From VRUE01 sp963695835 (lineage in GTDB: Bacteria; Actinomycetota; Thermoleophilia; Solirubrobacterales; 70-9), in NCBI GenBank assembly GCA_963695835.1, contig CAVOHR010000001.1, forward strand, positions 124,001 to 188,000: a stretch of 64,000 nt of DNA. Direction: 5' to 3'. The notes under the pieces are model-generated. The model had not been told where the DNA came from and made no database searches. It was given only the letters and a program-made list of their open reading frames with translations. Below are positions 51,220 to 59,578 of this stretch, in pieces. The position numbers were made by a program, and so were the translations under genes. The first letter of the stretch is position 1; each line of letters opens with the position of its first letter.

Positions 51220-51586
51220 GCTCGCCAGCACGCTTCCTTCTCGTCCGAAGGGGGAGCGTGAGCGCCACCCTCCAACGCACTCGCAATTATGCGGAAGCGG
51301 TGGCGAACGGAGGTCGGTCTATATATGCCGGCGGCGACGAGGACTACGTGGACGCCCGCATCACGCGCATCACCTGTACATGGACGCTGGCGATGTGTCG
51401 CGTGCTGTGTGCTGCGCGTTCTGGATCGGTCGCAACCTGCTGCTTCGGGGGGAGACCGTCCGCCCGACCGGATGGATCGCTCGCGCAGCGGTTTGCTGGA
51501 GCATGAGCGGCAGGATTGCGTCGAGCGTGGGTGCCTCGAGCCGGGCTGCGAAGGCGTAGGATCGCGTGCCCGAACGGGAGGTGACC
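51220..51586. other. Intergenic region with no supported gene
   Basis: Only short or shadow frames are present. The end contains the GGAGGTGACC ribosome site of the following methyltransferase. Confidence 0.45.
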
Positions 51587-52447
51587 ATGGAGTCGAAAGC
51601 AGTTGATGCCGTCGAGTTTCGAGACGGCCAGCGACATCAGTGGAACAGCGCTGCAACCGGCTGGCGCAAATGGTCGGAGCTGATCGACGGGGCGGCGAGT
51701 GGAATCAGCGAGCGCCTGGTCGAGCTGGCCGGCGTCGAGCCCGGCAGCCGAGTGTTGGACGTGGCCGCCGGCTACGGGGAACCGTCGCTGAGCGCGGCCA
51801 GAAGGGCCGGGTCCGAGGGTTCCGTGCTGGCTACCGACATCTCCGCCGAGATGATCGCCTTCGGCCGCGAGCGCGCCGCTGCCACCGGGCTCGAAAACAT
51901 CGAATTCGTTCAGTCGGATGCGGCGTCTCTCGACTTCCCGGCAGCCAGCTTCGACGCCGCGCTCTCACGCTGGGGGATCATCTTCGAGCCCGACGCAGAG
52001 GCCGCTGCGGCGCGTATCCGCAGCTTCCTCAAGCCCGGCGGGCGGGTGGCGATCAGCTCGTGGGGATCGCCCGACCGTGTCCCGTTCCTCGCGATTCCCA
52101 TGCGGACCGCGATGCAGCATCTCCAAGTTCCGCCCCCGCCGCCGGGCACACCCGGTCCGCTCTCGCGCCCGACTCCGGAGGCACTCGGTGGCTTGCTGGA
52201 AGCGGCCGGCTTCTCCAATGTGGAGGTCGAGGAGGCCAAGGTCACCTTCGAGTGGCAGTCCCCCGAGGAGTTCACCACCTTCATCAAGGAGATCGCCCCG
52301 CCGATCACCGCAATGATCGCTCCGCACCCACAGGAGGTGCAGGACGAGACCTGGGCCACCATAACCGAGGCCATCCGGGAGGCGAGCGGAGATGGCGGAG
52401 CGGTGAGACTTTCGAACCTGGTCCTGCTCGCCGCCGGACGAGCGTAG
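51587..52447 (+). CDS. Class I SAM-dependent methyltransferase
   Basis: This 286-residue protein has the SAM motif I VLDVAAGYGEPSLSAA, motif II in VLATDISAEMIAF and the later FKPGGRVAISSWG block, with a long C-terminal region. It resembles UbiE/COQ5 and small-molecule methyltransferases. The substrate is unknown. ATG 51587 has a near-perfect GGAGGTG site five bases upstream, which fixes the start against GTG 51566. Confidence 0.87.
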   Translation: MESKAVDAVEFRDGQRHQWNSAATGWRKWSELIDGAASGISERLVELAGVEPGSRVLDVAAGYGEPSLSAARRAGSEGSVLATDISAEMIAFGRERAAATGLENIEFVQSDAASLDFPAASFDAALSRWGIIFEPDAEAAAARIRSFLKPGGRVAISSWGSPDRVPFLAIPMRTAMQHLQVPPPPPGTPGPLSRPTPEALGGLLEAAGFSNVEVEEAKVTFEWQSPEEFTTFIKEIAPPITAMIAPHPQEVQDETWATITEAIREASGDGGAVRLSNLVLLAAGRA

Positions 52448-52687
52448 CCGAGGACCGTCACGACATAGTGCGTCTCAGGCGTCTATCGAGTGCCTCGTCC
52501 GCGCGGTGATGGCGATCGGCAAGGACCAAGCGAGCGGCCATGTCGGTTGAGCCCACCGGACTCGAACCCCGCTGTGCTCGCTGCCCCATCGCGTCGAATG
52601 CGAGAGCGAGCCGGGAGTCGAGGACGACTGCTGCAGATCGTCCCAAGCGGCAACTTGAGTGGGCCGCACGGAACGCAGGCCAGACCG
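52448..52687. other. Short intergenic stretch
   Basis: No gene is supported. A segment on the minus strand (near 52541-52580) resembles a tRNA T-arm but its stem does not pair, so I do not call a tRNA. Confidence 0.4.
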
Positions 52688-53524
52688 TTATTGCGGGTCC
52701 CGGCTTGGCACGGCTGTGGCCGATGGCTCATCGCCAGTCGCCTGAGTGACGAGCTCGATCCAGCTCTCCGGCTGGTCGATGTGGAGCATGTGCGCGGCAC
52801 CGGGCAGCGAGACCGTCCGAGCCTGAGGCAGCAAGCGCATGACGAACCCAGCGGCGCCCGCAAACGCCGGGTCGCTGAGGTCGCCCTCGATGACGGTCAC
52901 GGGGCACTCAATCGAGCGGATCGCCGCGCGCGTGGGGTAAGGACGGATCATTTGATCCATCTCGCGCAGCGTGGCCGGGGCGTTAGCGAGCATCTGCTCG
53001 CGCCACGCCTCCGGGAGAGCGTCGAACGCGTTGCCGCCCGTCTTGTAGCCACTTGCCCACCGGTACATCGTCAGCGCAGCCGCCGCCGGGTCACGGCGCA
53101 CGTATCTGTTGAAGCCAAAGCGCGCCTCCATCGCAAGCGCGGCTCGCGTCGGGTGCGTCGTTAGATGCACCGCCGGCTCGGCCAAGACGAGCGCCGCAAC
53201 GCAATCGGGGAATGAGGCGGCCAGGTCAAGGGCGATAACGCCGCCGCCGCTCCAGCCCACCACCGTCGCGGGCGAAGCACCGAGGGCGTTCAGCAGCGCA
53301 GCGGCGTCACGGGCGTGTTCTGCGAGCCCTCCGCCAGCTGTGGGTGACGAGCGGGCGAAGCCGCGCCGGTCATAAGCGATGACGCGGTACGCGCGCGCGA
53401 GCCCATCGAGCACCGGGGACCAGATGTCGGCATACGTGCCGGTCCCGTGCACGAGCAAGAGCGGCGGCCCGTTCCCCCGCTCCTCGTAGTGCAGGACAGC
53501 CCCATTTACCATCTCACTCGCCAT
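52688..53524 (-). CDS. Alpha/beta hydrolase
   Basis: This 278-residue hydrolase has the oxyanion segment LLVHGTGTYADIW, the nucleophile elbow GWSGGG and a late His in PGAAHMLHID. The catalytic Asp is probably in VIEGDLSDPAF. The substrate is unknown. ATG 53524 or ATG 53512 is the start. It is convergent with the first methyltransferase. Confidence 0.88.
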   Translation of the reverse strand: MASEMVNGAVLHYEERGNGPPLLLVHGTGTYADIWSPVLDGLARAYRVIAYDRRGFARSSPTAGGGLAEHARDAAALLNALGASPATVVGWSGGGVIALDLAASFPDCVAALVLAEPAVHLTTHPTRAALAMEARFGFNRYVRRDPAAAALTMYRWASGYKTGGNAFDALPEAWREQMLANAPATLREMDQMIRPYPTRAAIRSIECPVTVIEGDLSDPAFAGAAGFVMRLLPQARTVSLPGAAHMLHIDQPESWIELVTQATGDEPSATAVPSRDPQ

Positions 53525-54223
53525 TACCGCACCACCGTATCGCGCTCGTCACCCTCGGCCAACTCCGCGCACGCGCCAACTGGCAGGAGCTCAGTTAGTC
53601 AGCGCGATGCAACCACAGACCAGCCGGAACGACCCCGAGCTACGCCGGCGATCAGAGGTCGCACGATCAGCGGCGCTTGCACACCCGGCTGGGGAGAGCC
53701 CCCGCCTGGGCGTGTTCCGTTCCTCGAAGCGATGGTGGCTTGCGCTCTGCGTGAGATCCGAGCGTCTCCGTTGCGCCCGAGTGCGCTCTCGCAATGGACG
53801 GAGGCTGTCGCACAAACAGTCCCGACGGCCTCACTGGATCCGTTCTACGGGTGGGGTCGAAAACCCCGAAGGGCACCGCTCGGCCGCGGCGCGCTCTACC
53901 CGGCTTCGGCGCTCCCAGCGCCTTCCACGACCGTCACAGCAAGTGCAGCCGAGGTTCTCGCAGACGGCTTCATGCGACAGCCTCGGCGAGCTGGAGAAGT
54001 CGACCCTACTCGTCGACCCGCGCCCGGTTACGCATGGCGGTGCGGAAGCCCGGTCCTCCGCCGTCTGCGCGGCTCGCAGGTCATCCGGCTTCGATAAGGA
54101 CTTCACCTGCACCATTGCCAAAGACTGGCACGAACGGCGCGTGAAATCCACGCCGGTCAAAGGCTGGGCAAGCAGGGCATCGCCAAAGGTTCCTAAAGGC
54201 CGCTCTGACATAGTTCGTCTGTG
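53525..54223. other. Gene-poor 0.7-kb stretch
   Basis: Long frames occur in several phases but none has a convincing domain or protein-like composition. They are rich in Arg, Ser and Pro. It probably holds promoters for the divergent hydrolase and methyltransferase and otherwise decayed DNA. Confidence 0.5.
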
Positions 54224-55015
54224 ATGAGCTCCACACTGCAGTTCGACGATGAGGCATCGCGCCGGATCGAGACGATCTACAGCACGCCAGACGTCGTCGC
54301 ACAACGCCAAGCGGTGCGCGAGGCGCTTGCAGTCAGGCCAGGCGAGCGGGTGCTCGACATCGGGGCGGGCCCGGGCTTCCTCGCGGCCGAGATGGCCGCA
54401 AGCGCCGCGCCGAACGGCATGGTCATTGGCACCGACGTCAGCGAGAGCATGCTGGCGATCGCCGCAGCTCGCCTTGGCTCGGCAGAGGATGTCGAGCTGC
54501 GCTTCGAACACGCCGATGCGTGTGCACTCCCGTATGCGGACGCAAGCTTCGACGCCGTCGTATCCACCCAGGTCTACGAGTACGTGGGAGACATCGCGGT
54601 GGCGCTCTCAGAGCTGGCCCGCGTGTTGCGTCCCGGGGGTCGCGCGCTTGTGCTTGACACCGACTGGGACTCGATCGTGTGGCACTCCAGAGATCCCCTG
54701 CGCATGCAGCGCGTGCTGGACGCCTGGGAGGAGCACCTTGTCGATCCGCACCTGCCGCGCCGGCTGATCCGCCTACTGGAGGAGGCGGGCTTGACGGTCG
54801 AGCTGTGCCGGGTCGTGCCGATCGTCAGTGTGCGCAGCAACCACAACACCTACAGCGAAGGAATGGCCGAGCTGATCGCCGACTTCGTCCCCGGGCGCCA
54901 AGGACTCACCGAAGCCGACGTCGCCGCTTGGAAGGACGAGCTGAATGACCTCTCCGAGAGCGGCGATTACTTCTTCAGCCTCAACCGCTACCTCTTCCGC
55001 GCCGTTAAGCGCTGA
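54224..55015 (+). CDS. Class I SAM-dependent methyltransferase
   Basis: This 263-residue enzyme has motif I VLDIGAGPGFLAAEMA, motif II IGTDVSESMLAIA, DACALPYADASFDAVVSTQVYEYV and the LRPGGRALVLDTDWDSI block. It belongs to the broad UbiE-like small-molecule group. The target is unknown. A GTGATG start region makes ATG 54224 or GTG 54221 equally likely. Confidence 0.87.
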   Translation: MSSTLQFDDEASRRIETIYSTPDVVAQRQAVREALAVRPGERVLDIGAGPGFLAAEMAASAAPNGMVIGTDVSESMLAIAAARLGSAEDVELRFEHADACALPYADASFDAVVSTQVYEYVGDIAVALSELARVLRPGGRALVLDTDWDSIVWHSRDPLRMQRVLDAWEEHLVDPHLPRRLIRLLEEAGLTVELCRVVPIVSVRSNHNTYSEGMAELIADFVPGRQGLTEADVAAWKDELNDLSESGDYFFSLNRYLFRAVKR

Positions 55016-55047
55016 CCGTTTGGCGTCAAAGACGCACTCCTCGACTC

Positions 55048-55190
55048 ATGCCCGCCGTTTTTGTGCACGGAAATTCCGAGACCAGTGAGGTGTGGGACGG
55101 CCTGCGATCGGAGCTTCGCCGATCGGACACCGTGGCAGTATCGATGCCTGGCTTCGGCTGTTCGCGGCCTGACGACTTCAGCTCGAGCGC
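55048..55190 (+). pseudogene. Alpha/beta hydrolase N-terminal stub
   Basis: About 47 codons encode MPAVFVHGNSETSEVWDGLRSEL and RSDTVAVSMPGFGCSRPDDF, the first strand-helix units and HGN oxyanion motif of a hydrolase. The similarity stops near 55190 and the frame runs into the tail of the convergent cyclase gene. The rest was lost. Confidence 0.65.
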
Positions 55191-55209
55191 ACCGCGTGCG
55201 TCCGTGAGG

Positions 55210-56016
55210 TCAATCGCGCCAGTCGACCTCAAAGTGCCCGATTGGCTCGTCGAAGCCCTTCGCGGCGAGGGGCCCCGCGTCGGAGAACCGGATTCCCTTT
55301 CCGCGGCAGAGGTCGTGCACCCCGGATGAGACGACAATGCAATCTGGCTGTGCGCATGCGCACAGCCGCGCGGCCTGCTGCACAGTCGCTCCGAAGAGAT
55401 CGTCTTGCTCAGTTACGGGCTCTCCCGCGGCCACCCCGATGCGTACCCGCAGTCCCGACTGCCCACTGGCGTTGAGCTCTCCAAGCGCCCGCTGGATTTG
55501 CACTCCCGCGCCGACCGCTCGGGACGCCGCGTCGAACGCCGCCATGATCCCATCCCCAGTGTGCTTGACTTCGCTGCCGCCGAACTGCGCCAAGCCAGAG
55601 CGCACTATCGAGTCGTGTTGGCGAACTAGCTGCATGGCCTCGCGATCGCCCAATTCTTGGGTGAGACGAGTGGAGTCGACCATGTCGGTGAAGAGGATCG
55701 CTCGGAAGGCGCTTTCTACGTAGGGCTCGCCCGGGGGGTGAGTATTGAGCCGTCCAAAGAACCCTCGAATGCTCGCCTCATCGACCTCGACCACGTTCAG
55801 CGGAAGCATCCCGTGCGAGGCGCTGTGGGCTGCCTCGACGGACTCCTTGTCGGGACCCTCGACGAGACAAAATGCGCTGCCGGCCTCTTGTTCGAACCAG
55901 TAGGTGACGAAGCGCACGCCGAACCTCTCTTGCACCTCGAGATCGCGCAGGTGAGCGGTTGCGATATCGGCAGCCGTCGCATCCGGAAGGTCGTGGCGAT
56001 CCATGTAAAGCGGCAT
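55210..56016 (-). CDS. DUF4242 plus class III nucleotide cyclase domain protein
   Basis: This 268-residue protein (300 if GTG 56112 is used) has an N-terminal DUF4242 domain (PLYMDRHDLPDATAADIATAH, CLVEGPDKESVEAAH). The cyclase catalytic domain follows with metal Asp residues in LFTDMVDSTRL and HTGDGIMAAF. The site that normally has the transition-state Asn reads GATVQQAARL, Gln in place of Asn, so activity may be altered or absent. It is the last gene of a three-gene set with an ATPase-LuxR regulator and a single DUF4242 protein. Confidence 0.82.
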   Translation of the reverse strand: MPLYMDRHDLPDATAADIATAHLRDLEVQERFGVRFVTYWFEQEAGSAFCLVEGPDKESVEAAHSASHGMLPLNVVEVDEASIRGFFGRLNTHPPGEPYVESAFRAILFTDMVDSTRLTQELGDREAMQLVRQHDSIVRSGLAQFGGSEVKHTGDGIMAAFDAASRAVGAGVQIQRALGELNASGQSGLRVRIGVAAGEPVTEQDDLFGATVQQAARLCACAQPDCIVVSSGVHDLCRGKGIRFSDAGPLAAKGFDEPIGHFEVDWRD

Positions 56017-56141
56017 CGGATCGAACTGTACTCCGCCACGGCGCACGGATAGCGCGGCATCCTCATCGAGCTGGGTGTCGCCCGCAAACATCGCTGCGGC
56101 GACGCCCGGCACCTTCTAGGAGTGCCGGCCTGCGGGTCGAC

Positions 56142-56429
56142 TCAGCCGATCGAGTCGGCCCAGTCGTGCAGGCGGTTCGAGAACTGCGGCGTGGCCGCGC
56201 TCACCTCGACGACCGCATCGGCGGGGACATCCGCTTTGCGGGCGGCGGCGAGGATCGCGTCGGGAGACGGCGCCTCGTAGAGGCAATAGGTGCGACGCCG
56301 GTCGGCGCTAAGGAACGAGAAGAGCCAGCGGACCCCCTCGCCGTCGTTGACCTCCTCGATCAGCTCGACGTCGTCGTCCGTAAGGTCGAGCTGATCGGCG
56401 AAGCCGCGCTCGATCATGTAGAGGGCCAT
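56142..56429 (-). CDS. DUF4242 (nickel-binding-like) protein
   Basis: This 95-residue protein consists of one DUF4242-like domain (MALYMIERGFADQ, YCLYEAPSPDAILAAARKADVPADAVVEVS). It is the free version of the domain fused to the cyclase downstream, and they are separated by 29-125 bases depending on the cyclase start. The family role is unknown. It may bind metal or a small ligand. Confidence 0.72.
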   Translation of the reverse strand: MALYMIERGFADQLDLTDDDVELIEEVNDGEGVRWLFSFLSADRRRTYCLYEAPSPDAILAAARKADVPADAVVEVSAATPQFSNRLHDWADSIG

Positions 56430-56455
56430 CGGTTGATCGTAGCGGGGATCCCCGC

Positions 56456-59431
56456 CTACGCCGAGGCGAGCCCGTGCCGGTGGGCGTAGGAGGCGGCCTC
56501 GGTGCGGTTCGCGCAGTCCGTCTTGCGCAAGATGCTGCGAATGTGGTTGGCTGCGGTGTGTTCGCTGATCGAGAGCTCCTCCCCGATCTCGCGGTTGCTG
56601 AGTCCCCTGGCGACCAGCTCCAGGATCTGTGCCTCGCGCGGAGAGAGCCCAGCGGGGAGGCCGCCGTCCGGGGCGAGCACACCAAGTGCGCGGATCCTGG
56701 CGAGGAGCCCCTCCATGCCGATCCGCTCGGCCAGGGTGGCAGCTTCGCCGAGCAGGGCATCCGCCCGCTCGCGGGAACCGCGGCCACGGCCAAGCAGGAA
56801 GCGCCCGTACTCATAAGCCGTGTGGGCGACCCAGGTCGACGCCCCCATCCGCTCGTTCTCCTCCATCGCCCGCTCGAAGTGCTCCTCGGCCCGCTCCCGC
56901 TCCCCGAGCGTCGCGGCGAGCATGCCCAGGTACCGGTCGGCGGCCCCATAACAGGCGACCAGATGGCCGACCATCACGTTGGCCCCTGCCAGCGGCTCCA
57001 GCTCGGGGTAGACGACCGCCGCCATCGTCTCGTCGCCGACCGCGGCGCAGGCGTCGGTCAGGTAGGCGAGGGTCGCCAACCACAGCGACGACCGGAAGCC
57101 CTCAAGGCCCTCGGAGGCGAGCCTCGAGAGCTCGCGCTTGGCCTCGCGCTCCATCCCCAACTCGGCGAGAACGGCGGCGAGCCCCGGTAGCCAGGGCCCT
57201 TCCCGTTCGGCCTCGCCCGCCAGGACCCTGACCGCCGGCGCGAGCTCAGCCAGCCGCCCCTGCTCGCGACGCACGCCAAACATCTGGATCCCGTAAACGC
57301 CCGATGCGTCGCGCCCGGTCAGCAACCGGCCCCACTCGTGCGAGCGCTCCGCCAGCGCCTCGGCTTCGGCGAGGTTCCCGTCGCAGAGAGCGATCGCGGA
57401 CCCGTAGTGCTCGGCCACGTGCTGCATGAACGGCTGCGCCGCCTGCTCGGCCATCTCACGCTGGACGGCGACCTCGATCCGGGCGGACTCGAGATCGCCG
57501 AGAGCGACGAAGGTGGGCACCCGCCAGGCCATCGCCTCGGTGCGGGTCTCGGCGTCCCCCAGCTCCTCCGCCAGGTCCCTCGCCTCGGTCAGCATCGAGA
57601 GGATCTCCTCGAGCGGGGTCGTGCCGCGCGCCCAGTACGAACGAACCAGCACCTTCGCGAGTCCCGCGCGGTTCTCGTGGCGCCTTGCCAACCCGACCGC
57701 GTTTTCGCGCACGATCGCCCCGCGCTCGCGCTCCCCCTGGAAGTCGAGCGCCCGGGCGAGACCGGCCAGCAGCCCGATCCGCAGCTCCTCGTTCCCTTCG
57801 CCGATCGCCGCGAGCCCCTCTTCGAGCAACTCGACCGCCTCCCGGCTCACGAGCCCGGGGCGCCAGCAGGCTTCCTCGTAGCCGATCGCCGCCCGGGCCA
57901 GCAGTTCCACGCTGTCCAGCGCGCGGGCGATCTCGGCCGCCGACGCGAGGGCCTCCAGCGAATCGGCCGCCTTGCCCGCCCGGTGACTGGCCGCGCCGAG
58001 CTCAAGCAGGGCCTCGGCGCGCTCGGCCTCGTCCTCGATGCCGATCTCGAGCGCGGTACGCAGCCGCATCGCGGCGTCGTCGAAGGCGAGCGCGGCGCTC
58101 GCCGCGCTCGCCGCGCGCAGGTTGTAGTCGATCGCCCGCTCGGCCCCGCCGAACGGAGCGGCGGCGCCGAAATGGTGGGCGAGGTCCGCGAGTGCGCGGT
58201 CGGTGGCCGGGGCGGCGCTCTCGAGGGCCTCCCCGACGCGGAGATGGAGCTCTGCCCGCCGCAGCCGCGAGAGCCGGTCATAGAGCGCCCTCCGCACGAT
58301 CTCATGGGTGAAGCGGCAGGCCAGTCGCTGCGAGGGGAGCTCCTCGATCATTCCGCTTCCAACTGCCTCCTCGACCGCTACGAGAAACCCGGCCTCGGCC
58401 AGGCCGGCGGCGCGGCGGATCGGCTCCAGCTCGAACTCCGGCCCGGCGACAGCGGCGAGCTCCAGCAGGTCGGTGGTCCTGGGGGCAAGGCGCGAGAGCC
58501 GCTGGCTGACCACCTCGCGGACGCTCTCGGGCGTGCCGAGCTCCGTCAGCGGCCGAGTCACCCTTGCCTGCCCACCGACGACCTCGACCACCCCCGTCTC
58601 AACCACCGCGCGCCAGAGCTCGCAGACGAGGAAGGCGTTGCCCCCGGTGAGATCGTGGATCGTGCTTGCCACCTCGCGCAGCTCGGGGTCGGCGTCGCTT
58701 CCCGCCGCGCGGCTGAGGAGATCGGAGACCTCGGCCCCGGAGAGCTCCGGGAGACGCATTCGCACGACGTCATCGGAGCGGCGCAGATCGGCTAGCGTCT
58801 CCGAGAGTCCCCCCGGCAGCTCGGTCTCGGTGTCACGAAAGGTCGCGAGGATCAGCAGGCGGGCACTCCAGCCGGAACGCGCGAGGTGTCGCAGGAGCAG
58901 CAGAGTGGGCGCATCTGCCCAGTGGCCGTCCTCGAGCACCAGCAGCGTCGGCCTGCCGCGACTGACATTTGCAAGCAGGTCGGCTACCGCCGTGTGGAGG
59001 CGGTGGCGCTCGGTGTCGGGATCGGCCTCGACCGGCGCCGGAAGCTCGCCGACCAGAGCGGACAGATCGGGCAGCAACCGCGTCAGCTCGCCGCCCCCCG
59101 CGCCGAGCGCGGCTCGCAGCTCCTCGGCCTCAATCACCCGTGCCAGGCGATCGAGCGCCTCGACGAAAGGTCCGTACGGGGTCCGCACCACGGCGTCGCA
59201 GGCGCCGTAGAGAACAAGCACCCCTTCCGCTGCCGCCTGGCCGGCGAACTCGCGCGCCAGGCGACTCTTCCCGACGCCCGGCTCGCCCGACAGAAGGGCC
59301 ACCCGGCGGCGCTCCCCTTCGGTTCGCGGCATCAGGGTCTGGAGCTTCTCCAGCTCGCTCTCGCGCCCGACGAACGGGGAAGCCGAGGTCGGGCGAAGCG
59401 AGCCCGGAAGCTCCCGGATCTCAGCGTCCAT
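56456..59431 (-). CDS. Large ATPase-LuxR transcriptional regulator (LAL type)
   Basis: This 991-residue protein has an N-terminal STAND-type ATPase with Walker A GEPGVGKSRLA and Walker B LLVLEDGHW, a long TPR-like helical middle and a C-terminal LuxR helix-turn-helix (LSPREAQILELVARGLSNREIGEELSISEHTAANHIRSIL). LAL regulators often activate linked natural-product or catabolic genes. It is divergent from the flavoenzyme pair, with a 148-base gap that holds a candidate operator. ATG 59431 is preferred over 59464. Confidence 0.9.
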   Translation of the reverse strand: MDAEIRELPGSLRPTSASPFVGRESELEKLQTLMPRTEGERRRVALLSGEPGVGKSRLAREFAGQAAAEGVLVLYGACDAVVRTPYGPFVEALDRLARVIEAEELRAALGAGGGELTRLLPDLSALVGELPAPVEADPDTERHRLHTAVADLLANVSRGRPTLLVLEDGHWADAPTLLLLRHLARSGWSARLLILATFRDTETELPGGLSETLADLRRSDDVVRMRLPELSGAEVSDLLSRAAGSDADPELREVASTIHDLTGGNAFLVCELWRAVVETGVVEVVGGQARVTRPLTELGTPESVREVVSQRLSRLAPRTTDLLELAAVAGPEFELEPIRRAAGLAEAGFLVAVEEAVGSGMIEELPSQRLACRFTHEIVRRALYDRLSRLRRAELHLRVGEALESAAPATDRALADLAHHFGAAAPFGGAERAIDYNLRAASAASAALAFDDAAMRLRTALEIGIEDEAERAEALLELGAASHRAGKAADSLEALASAAEIARALDSVELLARAAIGYEEACWRPGLVSREAVELLEEGLAAIGEGNEELRIGLLAGLARALDFQGERERGAIVRENAVGLARRHENRAGLAKVLVRSYWARGTTPLEEILSMLTEARDLAEELGDAETRTEAMAWRVPTFVALGDLESARIEVAVQREMAEQAAQPFMQHVAEHYGSAIALCDGNLAEAEALAERSHEWGRLLTGRDASGVYGIQMFGVRREQGRLAELAPAVRVLAGEAEREGPWLPGLAAVLAELGMEREAKRELSRLASEGLEGFRSSLWLATLAYLTDACAAVGDETMAAVVYPELEPLAGANVMVGHLVACYGAADRYLGMLAATLGERERAEEHFERAMEENERMGASTWVAHTAYEYGRFLLGRGRGSRERADALLGEAATLAERIGMEGLLARIRALGVLAPDGGLPAGLSPREAQILELVARGLSNREIGEELSISEHTAANHIRSILRKTDCANRTEAASYAHRHGLASA

Positions 59432-59525
59432 GGGAGGACGATAGTCAGTCCTGACCATTCCCATCTGAAATCGATCGACCGGGAGCGCTCGAAATTGGGT
59501 CAGGTCAGGTCATGACAGGAGAAGC

Positions 59526-59544
59526 TCGAGGGTCCTAGCCTCGA
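59526..59544. promoter_or_regulatory. Candidate operator between LAL regulator and flavoenzymes
   Basis: TCGAGG and CCTCGA (59526-59531, 59539-59544) form a perfect dyad with seven-base spacing in the divergent promoter region. Nearby direct GGTCAGGTCAGGTCA-like repeats at about 59498-59510 add further structure. It could bind the LuxR-type domain. Confidence 0.4.
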
Positions 59545-59578
59545 CCGAGACGAATATGACGACAGCTAGGAGGAGCAC

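Noticed and set aside
50512..51231. 239-codon minus-strand frame opposite the hypothetical gene at 50854.
   Set aside because: Composition is Gly/Arg-rich with no recognisable core. The plus-strand frame looks slightly more protein-like.
52541..52580. Possible tRNA fragment on the minus strand (TTCGAGT loop).
   Set aside because: The bases either side of the loop do not form a T-stem and no acceptor or anticodon arm can be folded.
51587..55015. One of the two methyltransferases as BioC to complete the biotin pathway.
   Set aside because: Neither shows BioC-specific features, and both lie about 40 kb from the bio genes next to unrelated decayed DNA.
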